Below, in pieces: positions 53,785 through 62,899 of a stretch of 64,000 nucleotides of DNA. The stretch lies in NCBI GenBank assembly GCA_947479455.1, contig CANJZE010000001.1:173106-237105 (forward strand), in the 5' to 3' direction. Source of the stretch: Bacteroidota bacterium. Its GTDB lineage: Bacteria; Bacteroidota; Bacteroidia; Chitinophagales; LD1. Positions within the stretch are counted from its first letter, which is position 1. Each line of letters starts with the position of its first letter. A model generated the notes under the pieces. The model saw nothing but the letters and a program-made list of their open reading frames with translations. It was not told the origin of the DNA and ran no database searches. A program made the position numbers and the translations under genes.

Positions 53785-54747
53785 ATGAGTATATCTTTTA
53801 AAGAAGTAGCCAATAAAATAGAACTGCATTATTTTTTTTCTGACGAATCGCACAGTATGAACGCGCTGGTTCGCAATAAATGCGAACACAACCTCTTGGG
53901 CATTTTGAAAGAAATATCAACGGTACTCAGTGCGCGCCTAAAAGTAGAAACCGAAGCCTATACCGAAGGAGGATTGAAAGAACGTTTTGTGTTGTTGAGC
54001 AATAGCGAGTTTCTGCGTGGTTTTGCCGCCAGTGTTTTTCAGTACGTGTTACCGCTCGAAGTAGATATTGAAAAAACAGTGAGTGAAGAAAACAAAGAAG
54101 ACACCAAAGAACGAATTGAAAAACTGCGCAAAGAATTAAAAGAATATGAGCGTGATAATGATTTGAAAATAGATGCAGAAAATGTGGAAACACTCTTTCG
54201 CAACAACTTAAAGATTATTAAACTGAAATCAAATTTCTATAGGCAATTGAGCAGTTGCGAGAAGGTGACCAAGTTTGCTGTGCAACGCGTTAATGCCGAT
54301 GGCGAATACTGCGGCAAATCATACACCATCAACCGCAAACGATTTGATACCTATATGTTAATAGCCGACACTTTAAAACCTGAAACAGACGAAGCAGCTG
54401 TGATTGAAATTATTTCTCCGGTGCTTAAAACTGGCAGCTATAAATGGAAAGGCATTTATGTGCAAACCGGAAAAATCATCAGCTTTTACATGAAAGATGA
54501 AGGGTTTAAAAACGAAGTTATCAGCCAAAGCATTCCGTTTAAAAACGGAACCCGCATTGAATGCACACTTGAAAGCACGCGCAAGATGAATGAGTTCGGA
54601 ACCGAAGTAGTAACAGGCTATTCTGTTTTGGTAGTTACAAAAAAGTTAGATGACGAAGTAGTGATGGAAATGCCAAAAGTACGCACTGCACCTAAAAAGA
54701 AAGAAACCGAACTCAAGCAACTTGATTTGTTTGGAACGTTGTTTTAA
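53785..54747 (+). CDS. Unknown protein with coiled coil and C-terminal clamp-binding-like motif
   Basis: 320 residues, cytoplasmic. It has a charged coiled coil (about 105-140, ERIEKLRKELKEYERDNDLK) and a strand-rich second half. The C-terminus ends QLDLFGTLF; QLDLF is a canonical beta-clamp-binding pentapeptide (QL[S/D]LF), and MutS in this window has QLSIF. This suggests contact with the replication clamp, but no nuclease, polymerase or helicase motif is recognised. The gene is 83 bp downstream of the fusion protein gene. I cannot name the family. Confidence 0.7.
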   Translation: MSISFKEVANKIELHYFFSDESHSMNALVRNKCEHNLLGILKEISTVLSARLKVETEAYTEGGLKERFVLLSNSEFLRGFAASVFQYVLPLEVDIEKTVSEENKEDTKERIEKLRKELKEYERDNDLKIDAENVETLFRNNLKIIKLKSNFYRQLSSCEKVTKFAVQRVNADGEYCGKSYTINRKRFDTYMLIADTLKPETDEAAVIEIISPVLKTGSYKWKGIYVQTGKIISFYMKDEGFKNEVISQSIPFKNGTRIECTLESTRKMNEFGTEVVTGYSVLVVTKKLDDEVVMEMPKVRTAPKKKETELKQLDLFGTLF

Positions 54748-54834
54748 TGAGTGACCTATTATTGTGTAGGCTACCTGAAAATCGCATGCAAACACTCCTG
54801 AATTTATTTTCATTTGCATTCTCTTATAAACTCC

Positions 54835-55509
54835 ATGCGCAGACTAATCAGTTTTTCTGTTCTCTTATTTTTAAAAGTTTTGTCGGCTGTTTTCTATAAA
54901 TTTAGAGTGGGTTGGCCTACAGAAAAAATTCGTTGGAATGATATACGCCTTATCATTTTTCTAAACCACACTTCGCTTTTCGAACCCATTTTTCTGGGCT
55001 TTCTTCCGGTTAGCTTTTTGTGGCGGCTTTCGGGTCACCTGGCTGCACCCGGTGCCGATAAAACAATGAACCGCCCAATAGTAGGTACCTTTTATAAGTT
55101 AATGAGCCCGGGCATTACGTCTATAAGCAGAAAGCGTGACGACACTTGGGAACATTTTATGGAAACAATTTCAGAAGATTCCATTATTGTAATTGCACCA
55201 GAAGGTCGTATGATGCGCAAAAATGGATTAGACCTGGAGGGAAATAAAATGACTGTGCGAGGCGGAGTGGCTGATATACTTGCGCTGTTAGAAAAAGGAC
55301 AAATGGCTGTTGCTTACAGCGGTGGTTTACATCATGTGCAAATACCCGGTGAAGGATTGCCTAAACTTTTCAAAACCTTGAAAATAAATATTGATGCACC
55401 GGAAATTGCTGACTACAAAACAAGTTTCAGCGCAGCAGTAGGAACCAGCGAGTGGAAAAAACAAGTGCTTGATGATTTGCAACATCGTTTAGAAACAAAA
55501 ATTCCATAA
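54835..55509 (+). CDS. Acyltransferase of the 1-acyl-glycerol-3-phosphate acyltransferase (PlsC) family
   Basis: Start at 54835 (ATG, MRRLISFSVLLF); a TTG at 54814 adds seven residues. 224 residues. The N-terminal hydrophobic segment anchors it in the membrane. The motif NHTSLFEP (HX4E rather than the canonical HX4D) near 46-53 and APEGRMMRKNG near 117-127 are the acyltransferase blocks I and III. It probably acylates a glycerophosphate or a related lipid. First of a group of three lipid genes on the same strand. Confidence 0.8.
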   Translation: MRRLISFSVLLFLKVLSAVFYKFRVGWPTEKIRWNDIRLIIFLNHTSLFEPIFLGFLPVSFLWRLSGHLAAPGADKTMNRPIVGTFYKLMSPGITSISRKRDDTWEHFMETISEDSIIVIAPEGRMMRKNGLDLEGNKMTVRGGVADILALLEKGQMAVAYSGGLHHVQIPGEGLPKLFKTLKINIDAPEIADYKTSFSAAVGTSEWKKQVLDDLQHRLETKIP

Positions 55510-55556
55510 AATATTTTGACATTACATTATATTGTTGCACTAATTAATTTACAACA

Positions 55557-56150
55557 ATGAACCCATTCGTAAAATTTTATTTAGCAGCTTACAATTTTGT
55601 TGCTTTTGTTTTTTGGGCACTGTACCTGACGTTCTATTTTTTAAGTGGCTTTCAAATGAACAGCACCAACCTGTTGCTGCTCAACATAGCGCAAGGAATG
55701 GCCGTTTTAGAAATTCTACACGTTGTTATAAAATGGGTGAAATCACCGCTGGTTTCCACGAGTGTGCAAGTGTTTTCGCGCATACTAATTCTAATACTCA
55801 TCAATATTTTCCTGCAAAATCATGCTGCACTTTTTGTTTTTGATTGGGGCGTAAAAATTGTTTCGGTGGCTTGGGGTATTACTGAGTTGGTGCGCTACTC
55901 TCTTTATTTTCTTTCGCTTTTTGGCAAACAACCCGCTGCGCTTTTGTGGATGCGCTATTCATTTTTCATAGTTCTATATCCGCTTGGTGTAACCGGTGAA
56001 TGGCTTATTTTGATTACGCCTTTGGTTGCAAATGGATTTGCGTTGAACGCTTACAATCTTTTTTTAGGAGCAAGTGTTTTTTCTTACGGCTATTATTTTC
56101 CGGTACTTTATAAATACATGTGGGCGCAGCGTAAAATAAAACTTCAATAA
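55557..56150 (+). CDS. HACD/PTPLA-like 3-hydroxyacyl-CoA dehydratase homologue
   Basis: 197 residues with about six membrane helices. The sequence follows the eukaryotic HACD/Phs1 family: LEILHVVIKWVKSPLVST near 51-68, WGITELVRYSLYF near 106-118, WMRYSFFIVLYPLGVTGEW near 131-149. The key positions match Phs1 spacing: Arg 133, Tyr 141, Gly 144, Glu 148 correspond to Phs1 R141, Y149, G152, E156. It would dehydrate 3-hydroxyacyl-CoA in fatty-acid elongation. Flanked by an acyltransferase and an acyl-CoA ligase, which supports a lipid role. Confidence 0.82.
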   Translation: MNPFVKFYLAAYNFVAFVFWALYLTFYFLSGFQMNSTNLLLLNIAQGMAVLEILHVVIKWVKSPLVSTSVQVFSRILILILINIFLQNHAALFVFDWGVKIVSVAWGITELVRYSLYFLSLFGKQPAALLWMRYSFFIVLYPLGVTGEWLILITPLVANGFALNAYNLFLGASVFSYGYYFPVLYKYMWAQRKIKLQ

Positions 56151-56159
56151 ATTTTAGCT

Positions 56160-57815
56160 ATGGGAAATTTAAAAACACCTATAGAAATGCTCTACCATTG
56201 GGAGCAAACCACGCCTGACAAAATTTTTATGCTGCAACCATTCGAAGGAGAATGGAAAAAGTTTACTTGGAAAGAAGCAGGACTGGAAATTAGAAAATTA
56301 GCTGCTGTTTTACAGTCATACAACTTTCCACCAAAATCAAGAATTGGTTTAGTATCGAAAAACTGCGCACACTGGATGATGGCTGATTTAGCTATTATGA
56401 TGGCGGGTTACGAATCTATTCCGGTTTATCCCAACGTAAATGCCGAAACACTGAACTATGTTTTGACACATAGCGATACAAAATTATTGCTGGTAGGAAA
56501 ATTAGATGACTGGAATTTTATGAAAGCCGGTGTGCCCGATGGTGTTGGTTGCATCAGTTTTCCCTGGTACGGTCCAAAACAAAATGGCTTTCAGTATTGG
56601 GAAGAATTAGTGAAAGACAAAAACCCATTGCAAGGATTTCCAAAAAATAATCTGGATGATGTAATGACTATTATCTACACCTCTGGCACTACCGGAAAAC
56701 CAAAAGGCGTGGTGCATACGTTTCGAAATTTTGCATGGGCCACCACCATGGGCAAAACGTTTGTGGAGTTAAAAGACGGTGAGGAAAGATTGTTCTCTTA
56801 CCTTCCGCTATCGCATATTGCTGAACGAATGCTTATTGAAATGGCTGGCGTTTATACCAATAGCGAAATTTGGTTTGCAGAGAGCTTAGATTTGTTTGCA
56901 AAAAATTTAGCAGAGGCGCAGCCCACCATTTTTCTAGGAGTACCGCGCATTTGGACAAAATTTCAAATGGGTGTTTTAGCCAAACTACCGCAGAGCAAAT
57001 TGAATATACTGCTAGCTATCCCTTTCGTAAAAAATATTATTCGTAATAAAATTAAAACTGGTTTGGGCCTAAGTAAATGCCGGCATGCCATCACAGGCTC
57101 TGCGCCAATTTCTGCTTCGCTCATTGATTGGTGGGCAAAGTTGGGAGTCGAAATTGAAGAAGTTTATTCTCAAACCGAGAATTGCGCCATCTCTCATTTC
57201 AATCGCAAACCCGATTTTAAATTAGGAACGGTAGGCAAACCAATGCCGGGAGTAGAAATGAAATTTAGTGAGAGCGCAGAAATTTTAATTCGGGTTCCTT
57301 GTAACATGCAAGGGTACTATCGTGAACCGGAAATGACCGCAGCGGCACTTAAAGACGGATGGTTACATACGGGCGACAAAGGTGCCTTGGATGCAGAAGG
57401 CTTTTTGAAGATTACCGGTCGCGTGAAGGAAATTTTTAAAACTGATAAAGGAAAATACATTTCGCCAGCGCCTATTGAAATGAAAATTTTAAAAAATCAA
57501 TTGGTAGAACAAATTTGCGTGGTTGGTGCTTCTTTGCCCCAGCCTATTGGTTTAATTGTGCTGTCGCTCGATGGAAAAACAAAAGACAAAAATTATTTGC
57601 AACAAAGTTTATCAGAAACGCTGCTCGAAATAAATCAGGAATTAGAAAAACACGAACGCATTCAAAAGTTGGTGGTCATGAAAGAAGAATGGAGCATAGA
57701 AAACGGATTGCTCACTCCAACTATGAAAATAAAACGCAACCCAATTGAAGATAAATACCAATCGGGTTATGAGGGCTGGTATAAGCAAACTGATCCTATT
57801 GTTTTTGAATCGTAA
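56160..57815 (+). CDS. AMP-forming long-chain acyl-CoA synthetase
   Basis: 551 residues. AMP-binding motif YTSGTTGKPKGVVHTF near 178-193, then FLGVPRIWTKFQ, EIEEVYSQTENCA near 337, and the hinge GWLHTGDKGALDAEGFLKITGRVKE near 400-424. This is the FadD15-like group that activates long-chain fatty acids to CoA. No signal peptide. It follows the HACD homologue by 9 bp and is almost certainly in the same operon; together they could activate and dehydrate acyl chains. Confidence 0.93.
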   Translation: MGNLKTPIEMLYHWEQTTPDKIFMLQPFEGEWKKFTWKEAGLEIRKLAAVLQSYNFPPKSRIGLVSKNCAHWMMADLAIMMAGYESIPVYPNVNAETLNYVLTHSDTKLLLVGKLDDWNFMKAGVPDGVGCISFPWYGPKQNGFQYWEELVKDKNPLQGFPKNNLDDVMTIIYTSGTTGKPKGVVHTFRNFAWATTMGKTFVELKDGEERLFSYLPLSHIAERMLIEMAGVYTNSEIWFAESLDLFAKNLAEAQPTIFLGVPRIWTKFQMGVLAKLPQSKLNILLAIPFVKNIIRNKIKTGLGLSKCRHAITGSAPISASLIDWWAKLGVEIEEVYSQTENCAISHFNRKPDFKLGTVGKPMPGVEMKFSESAEILIRVPCNMQGYYREPEMTAAALKDGWLHTGDKGALDAEGFLKITGRVKEIFKTDKGKYISPAPIEMKILKNQLVEQICVVGASLPQPIGLIVLSLDGKTKDKNYLQQSLSETLLEINQELEKHERIQKLVVMKEEWSIENGLLTPTMKIKRNPIEDKYQSGYEGWYKQTDPIVFES

Positions 57816-57844
57816 AAGGTTTTCTGTTTATTAAAATTCTGTTC

Positions 57845-58267
57845 ATGCAAAATTTCTTTTTTATCGTGTTGGTGTTTTCGCAATTTTTTTTGTTGTCGTG
57901 TGGCAATCAAACTTCCACTGCGGTTGACGAAAATCAAAAGTTGGTTTTTCGTTTTGAGTTAGACAGCACAGGCGCGGTAAGTTCTTCAGAAATAAAAAAG
58001 CAATTGGCTGATTTAGCCGTAAAAATAAGTGCCAATGCCGATAGAGTGGTGATGCACAGCTTTACAGAAAAAATGAATACCGAACAACAAAGTATTGATA
58101 CCGCATACATGCTAGCTGCGGCAGCTAAAGAAATTATGTTTCATTCGGCCACCGAAAGAATTTATTACAGTGTGGGGATTGATGCTTTAGGTTTTAAAAA
58201 TCCGATTGATGCGGCACATCCTTTTTCAAGAGTAAACCGAAGACTTGAAATTGAATACTTGAAATAA
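57845..58267 (+). CDS. Small lipoprotein with OmpA-like C-terminus
   Basis: 140 residues with a lipobox (FFLLSC, Cys 19). The mature part (VFRFELDSTGAVSSSEI ... SRVNRRLEIEYL) has the end signature NRRLEI seen in OmpA_C domains, but lacks the full HTDxxG motif, so it is a divergent or reduced OmpA-like fold. Probably anchored in the outer membrane facing the periplasm. Located 29 bp after the acyl-CoA synthetase. Confidence 0.68.
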   Translation: MQNFFFIVLVFSQFFLLSCGNQTSTAVDENQKLVFRFELDSTGAVSSSEIKKQLADLAVKISANADRVVMHSFTEKMNTEQQSIDTAYMLAAAAKEIMFHSATERIYYSVGIDALGFKNPIDAAHPFSRVNRRLEIEYLK

Positions 58268-58284
58268 AAACAAAGCAATCTTTT

Positions 58285-59055
58285 TCAGAATCGAAGATGC
58301 TTCACCGTCATTCCTTCATTGATCAATTGCTTCAACGAATCAATTCCAATTTTTAAATGTTGCTCCACAAAACCGGTGGTTACTTTTAAATCGCTCTTTT
58401 CTGTTTTAACTCCCTGCGGTACCATGGGTTGGTCCGAAACTAAAAGCAAAGCACCAACTGGAATTTCATTTTTAAAAGCGGTGATAAAAATTGTGGCGGT
58501 TTCCATATCAATAGCCATCACCCGTATTTCGCGCAAATACTCTTTGAATTTATCGTCCCATTCCCACACTCTTCGGTTAGTCGTGTAAACAGTTCCTGTC
58601 CAGTAATCTTGTCCCGAATCGCGAATGGTAGTGGAGATTGCTTTTTGCAAAGCGAAAGAAGGAAGCGCAGGAACTTCAATAGGAAAATAATCGGCAGAAG
58701 TTCCTTCGCCACGCACAGCAGCAATGGGTAAAATAAAATCACCTATTTCATTTTTCTTTTTTAAACCGCCACACTTACCTAAAAACAAAGCTGCCTTCGG
58801 CTCAATAGCCGAAAGTAAATCCATCATAGTGGCAGCATTGGGGCTTCCCATACCGAAGTTGATAATCGTAATGCCATCGGCAGAGGCGTTCATCATTGGC
58901 CTGTCAAGACCAACTATAGGCACGTTGTGTTGCTCGGCAAACATGTGCACGTAGTTATCGAAATTGGTAAGCAGAATATATTTATCGAAGTCTTTCAATT
59001 CGCGACCGGTGTAACGAGGCAACCAGTTTTGTACAATTTCTTCTTTTGTTTTCAT
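58285..59055 (-). CDS. amn: AMP nucleosidase (short Bacteroidota form)
   Basis: Hydrolyses AMP to adenine and ribose 5-phosphate. 256 residues with a phosphorylase fold (PNP/UDP family): GMGSPNAATMM near 69-79, FLGKCGGLKKKNEIGDFILP near 92-111, and VMAIDMETATIF near 183-194 with the conserved Met-Glu. Shorter than the 480-residue E. coli enzyme because the N-terminal regulatory domain is missing. Convergent with the lipoprotein gene. Confidence 0.93.
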   Translation of the reverse strand: MKTKEEIVQNWLPRYTGRELKDFDKYILLTNFDNYVHMFAEQHNVPIVGLDRPMMNASADGITIINFGMGSPNAATMMDLLSAIEPKAALFLGKCGGLKKKNEIGDFILPIAAVRGEGTSADYFPIEVPALPSFALQKAISTTIRDSGQDYWTGTVYTTNRRVWEWDDKFKEYLREIRVMAIDMETATIFITAFKNEIPVGALLLVSDQPMVPQGVKTEKSDLKVTTGFVEQHLKIGIDSLKQLINEGMTVKHLRF

Positions 59056-59162
59056 AAAAACAGATTTTAGATGTTATGTTTCATCGGGAGATAGTAGACC
59101 TTAAAAGTTAGACAAATGCAAAATACATTTTAATGATTTTATTTTCGGACTAAGTTAAAAAC

Positions 59163-59615
59163 ATGACCGAAGTAATATTTTCCACTTACAATTTCAGAAC
59201 TGAAGAGCGGACCGGCAATCGTTTTATTTTTGACGTAGTGCGAAAAAAAATGGTGGCGCTTACTCCCGAAGAATGGGTGCGCCAGCATATTCTTCATTAC
59301 TTAATTACCGATAAAAAAATTCCCAAGGGATTGATTGCCGTAGAACGTGGAATTGAATTGAACGGTTTGCAAAAACGATTTGATGTAGCGGTATTCAATA
59401 ATCAAGGTCAACCAAAAATGCTGATTGAGTGTAAAGCTCCGGAAGAAAAATTAAATGCTAAGGTGTTTGAACAAATTGCGCGTTATAATCTTTCGCTCCA
59501 TGTAGATTACCTATGGGTGACTAATGGAGAAAATAATTTTTGTTCAAAACTTAAAAACGGAATTGAGTTATTGAAAGAAGTGCCGGGATACGATGAATTG
59601 ATTACGGCAGATTAA
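59163..59615 (+). CDS. HsdR N-terminal-like nuclease domain protein
   Basis: 150 residues carrying the type I restriction R-subunit N-terminal fold (HSDR_N): VVRKKMVALTPEEWVRQHILHYL near 22-44, RGIELNGLQKRFDVAVF near 61-77 and MLIECKAPEEK near 86-96, which together give the PD-(D/E)xK-like elements (Glu, Asp, Glu-x-Lys). There is no helicase, HsdM or HsdS gene nearby, so it is not a restriction system. This small solo family is common in Bacteroidota and its function is unknown. Overlaps the convergent DUF5808-like gene by 14 bp. Confidence 0.85.
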   Translation: MTEVIFSTYNFRTEERTGNRFIFDVVRKKMVALTPEEWVRQHILHYLITDKKIPKGLIAVERGIELNGLQKRFDVAVFNNQGQPKMLIECKAPEEKLNAKVFEQIARYNLSLHVDYLWVTNGENNFCSKLKNGIELLKEVPGYDELITAD

Positions 59616-59814
59616 CTCTTGCGTTTCCGCTATAGATTGCATATATCAACAACCCAACTAATCCCAGGATAATTACCCACGAAACTTTACTGGCAAAATT
59701 CAACGTCCATCCAAAAACCGGAATTTTTTTAGGAACCAAAATGCGTGGGTCGCTTTCATCGTAATAGAAGAGTCCGTATTTCCAGGGATTAGGTGTGTTT
59801 TGATTATCTGCCAT
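59602..59814 (-). CDS. Small DUF5808-like membrane protein
   Basis: 70 residues: WKYGLFYYDESDPRILVPKKIPVFGWTLNFAS, in pieces, matches the DUF5808 pattern, followed by one membrane helix (about 42-62, VSWVIILGLVGLLIYAIYSG). The function is unknown. Its 3' end overlaps the HsdR-like gene by 14 bp; upstream lies arfB on the same strand (29 bp). Confidence 0.8.
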   Translation of the reverse strand: MADNQNTPNPWKYGLFYYDESDPRILVPKKIPVFGWTLNFASKVSWVIILGLVGLLIYAIYSGNARVNLP

Positions 59815-59843
59815 CGGTTTATTTATATTGAAGATGAAATCTT

Positions 59844-60257
59844 TTATAGAAAATCTCTCGTGCGCAATTTTCTGCCCGCCTTTTTATCTGAAAGCAATTT
59901 TTTCTTTTCTCTAATGGTTTGCTTTACTGCTTTCGGCACGTTGGTTGGAATTCGTTTCTTCTCCTTCGCCATTGCCTTGGCAAGCATTTCGTAAAATTTC
60001 TTGATTACATGCTGCTTGTTGGAACTTTGCGAACGATGTTGACTACTGCAAATAGTAAAGATACTTTCATCACTCACACGGTTTTTCCATCGTTTAATAA
60101 ACTTCTCTTTCTCTTCTTCGCTTAACAAAGAAGAGTCTGCTACATCAAACAACAATTCAACTCGTGTTTCTGTTTTGTTTACGTGCTGTCCGCCCGCTCC
60201 ACTGCTACGCGAAGTGCGGAAACTAAATTCAGGTTCAAAATTTTTTTTCTCTTTCAT
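59844..60257 (-). CDS. arfB: Alternative ribosome-rescue factor ArfB (peptidyl-tRNA hydrolase)
   Basis: 137 residues from the ATG at 60257 (MKEKKNFEPEFSFR); a further ATG lies at 60269. The GGQ motif is RSSGAGGQHVNKTETRVELLFDV in part (SGAGGQHVNKTETRV) near 19-33. The tail (KKKLLSDKKAGRKLRTRDFL) is basic and binds the empty mRNA channel, as in ArfB/YaeJ and ICT1. It rescues stalled ribosomes without a release factor. Divergent from the cytochrome gene. Confidence 0.95.
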   Translation of the reverse strand: MKEKKNFEPEFSFRTSRSSGAGGQHVNKTETRVELLFDVADSSLLSEEEKEKFIKRWKNRVSDESIFTICSSQHRSQSSNKQHVIKKFYEMLAKAMAKEKKRIPTNVPKAVKQTIREKKKLLSDKKAGRKLRTRDFL

Positions 60258-60324
60258 GATAAAAATCAAACTTCTTTTAAGTGCAAATGTTTTAGTTCAC
60301 ATTTGTGCCCGCAATTTACACAAG

Positions 60325-61416
60325 ATGAAAAGAACCAAACTTTATTTTTTAGCTATTCCCTTTTTGTTCACCATTTATTTAGTGAGCTGCAATTTTCTCA
60401 AATCGAAAGTGGCGCTGGATATAACTGCAAAACCTTTTGAAAAACTTTCGGAGTATCATTTCTTTGAGGGAACTATCAATGAACTAAAACCGAATGCGCG
60501 TGTTCTTCCTTATGATTTAATTACTCCGCTCTTTAGCGATTATGCATTTAAAGCACGTTTTGTTTATATGCCCGAAGGCAAAAGTGCTGATTACGACACT
60601 ACCAAAGTTTTACAATTGCCCATTGGTTCGTGCCTCATCAAAAACTTTTATTACCCCGATGATTTCAGAAACCCTACAGGTAAAAGAAGAATTATAGAAA
60701 CGCGTTTGCTGGTGCATCGCGAAAAAGTATGGGAAGCCCTCAACTATATTTGGAACGATGAACAAACCGAAGCAGTTTTAGAAAATGCTGGGGACATCAA
60801 AAAAATTTCATGGACGCATTACGATGGTTCTAAAAAAGAGATTGACTACATCATTCCGAACAAAAACCAATGCAAGGGTTGTCATTGGAACAATGTGGAT
60901 GGGCTGATACCTATAGGACCAAAAGTGCGCAACCTCAATCGCGATTTTGAATATGCCCAAGGAAAAGAAAATCAATTAGTGCAATGGGAGAAAGAAGGTT
61001 TTTTGAAAAATATTCCTGCACCAAACAATGCACCGCGCATGGCAGATTGGAAAGATTCAGTGCATTATTCGGTGAATGAACGTTCGCGGGCATATTTAGA
61101 AACGAACTGCGCACACTGCCACCATCCAAACGGACCGGCTTACACTTCGGGTTTATATTTGAATTTAGAAAACAACAATCTCGAAAATCTTGGTTACTGT
61201 AAAACGCCCGTTGCCGCAGGTAAAGCCACAGGCAATTTGTTTTATGACATTGTTCCATCGGAACCTGAAAAATCTATTCTGCTCTATCGTATGAAAAACG
61301 ATGATCCTGGTATTCGAATGCCCGAAGTTGGTCGTTCGCAATTACACAAAGAAGGCGTTGATTTAATTGAGCAGTGGATTCGTGAAATGAACCCAGATGT
61401 CTGCAACAAAATGTAA
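60325..61416 (+). CDS. Diheme c-type cytochrome lipoprotein (SO2930-like)
   Basis: 363 residues from the ATG at 60325 (MKRTKLYFLAIPFLFTIYLVSC); the open frame extends to 60175. Lipobox LVSC with lipidated Cys 22. Two heme attachment sites, CKGCH near 185 and CAHCH near 260, with the segments YDLITPLFSDYAFKARFVY and LPIGSCLIKNFYYPDDF matching the SO2930 diheme family. Located in the periplasm or outer membrane. Members usually pair with a parallel beta-helix protein, but none is present here. The role in electron transfer is inferred from family. Confidence 0.88.
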   Translation: MKRTKLYFLAIPFLFTIYLVSCNFLKSKVALDITAKPFEKLSEYHFFEGTINELKPNARVLPYDLITPLFSDYAFKARFVYMPEGKSADYDTTKVLQLPIGSCLIKNFYYPDDFRNPTGKRRIIETRLLVHREKVWEALNYIWNDEQTEAVLENAGDIKKISWTHYDGSKKEIDYIIPNKNQCKGCHWNNVDGLIPIGPKVRNLNRDFEYAQGKENQLVQWEKEGFLKNIPAPNNAPRMADWKDSVHYSVNERSRAYLETNCAHCHHPNGPAYTSGLYLNLENNNLENLGYCKTPVAAGKATGNLFYDIVPSEPEKSILLYRMKNDDPGIRMPEVGRSQLHKEGVDLIEQWIREMNPDVCNKM

Positions 61417-61463
61417 AGGACTAAACCACTTCTTCTTTTATCTTCGTGCTCTATTTTTTAGCC

Positions 61464-62858
61464 ATGCACAAACGACAGAAATACCGCGACCTTATTACCC
61501 AAACTTTTGATTTTCCTCAGCGCGATTTTAAGGAAGAGAAAAATTTGCTCTACTGGAACGACCTTCCGCTAATGGATATTATTGCGCAATACGGCACGCC
61601 TTTGCGCCTGACTTATCTTCCAAAAATTACACAGCAAATTCAAAAAGCAAGACGCCTTTTTAACTCCTCCATTGCCAACAACGATTACCGAGGCGATTAT
61701 CACTATTGCTACTGTACAAAGAGTTCGCATTTTTCTTTTGTGGTAGAAGAAGCGTTAAAAAATAAAGTGAACCTGGAAACATCTTCTGCATTTGATTTTG
61801 AAATTTTGAAAAGACTCGAAGAGAAAAAGAAAATAAAAAAGGAAGCTTACATTGTTTGCAACGGCTTTAAACCACAGCATTACATTGATAAAATACTGGA
61901 AGCATACAGCAACGGTTACAAAAACATTATTCCTGTTTTAGATAATCTTGATGAGCTAGAAAGATACGGCACACCGAGCGAACCGATGAATATTGGTATT
62001 CGCATTGCGGCTGAAGAAGAACCGAAGTATGAGTTTTATACTTCGCGTTTAGGCGTTCGCTATAACGATATTGTTCCTTTCTATCAGCAAAAAATTCAGG
62101 ACAATCCGAATTTTAAATTGAAGATGCTTCACTTTTTTATTGACACCGGAATAAAAGACGTGAACTATTACTGGACGGAGTTTCACAAAGCATTGGGTGT
62201 GTATTGTGATTTGAAAAAGATTTGTCCGGAGTTGAACACTATTAATCTAGGCGGTGGAATGCCGATTAAACATTCGCTGGCTGCCGATTTCGATTACGAA
62301 TACATGATAAACGAAATTGTTTCGCAGATTAAAATAACCTGCAATAATGAAGGTGTTGATGAGCCCGATATTTTTACTGAGTTCGGAAGTTATACGGTAG
62401 GTGAAAGCGGCTGCGTTATCTTCGGTGTGCTCGGTGTAAAAAATCAGAATGACAGAGAAACTTGGTACATGCTTGATGGTTCGTTGATGAATAATCTTCC
62501 TGACATCTGGGGTTTATCACAACGCTTTATCATGCTGCCCATTAACAAGTGGGACGATGATTACAAGCACGTAAACTTAGGCGGCATTACCTGCGATGTA
62601 GGCGATTACTACAACAGCGATGCGCATATCAATCAAGTTTATCTTCCGAAGATTAAGCAGGGAGAAAAATTGTTCATCGGCTTCTTCAACACAGGTGCTT
62701 ATCAGGATACGCTGAGCGGTTATGGCGGAATAAAACATTGTTTGCTTCCATCGCCACCTCATATTTTAATTGACGAAAAGAAAAAAGGAGAATTTACTTA
62801 CAAGGTGTTTGCCGAGGAACAAACTTCGGATAGCATGATGAAGATTCTGGGCTACTAA
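61464..62858 (+). CDS. speA: Arginine decarboxylase, PLP fold III (Bacteroidota short form)
   Basis: 464 residues from the ATG at 61464 (MHKRQKYRDLITQTFDFP); the upstream ATG at 61446 lacks support. PLP barrel motifs: YCYCTKSSHFS near 83-93 with the Lys, a Gly-rich GGGMPIKHS near 266-274, and TEFGSYTVGESG near 307-318. Related to biosynthetic arginine decarboxylase SpeA but much shorter than the E. coli enzyme. It makes agmatine for polyamines. Single gene, 47 bp downstream of the cytochrome. Confidence 0.87.
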   Translation: MHKRQKYRDLITQTFDFPQRDFKEEKNLLYWNDLPLMDIIAQYGTPLRLTYLPKITQQIQKARRLFNSSIANNDYRGDYHYCYCTKSSHFSFVVEEALKNKVNLETSSAFDFEILKRLEEKKKIKKEAYIVCNGFKPQHYIDKILEAYSNGYKNIIPVLDNLDELERYGTPSEPMNIGIRIAAEEEPKYEFYTSRLGVRYNDIVPFYQQKIQDNPNFKLKMLHFFIDTGIKDVNYYWTEFHKALGVYCDLKKICPELNTINLGGGMPIKHSLAADFDYEYMINEIVSQIKITCNNEGVDEPDIFTEFGSYTVGESGCVIFGVLGVKNQNDRETWYMLDGSLMNNLPDIWGLSQRFIMLPINKWDDDYKHVNLGGITCDVGDYYNSDAHINQVYLPKIKQGEKLFIGFFNTGAYQDTLSGYGGIKHCLLPSPPHILIDEKKKGEFTYKVFAEEQTSDSMMKILGY

Positions 62859-62899
62859 AAAAGCTTAACCAATAAGGACATTAAAACCCGTCAACAAGT

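Noticed and set aside
59163-59615. Restriction-modification system
   Set aside because: Only the HsdR N-terminal-like domain is present; no helicase, methylase or specificity gene is near. It is a solo family.
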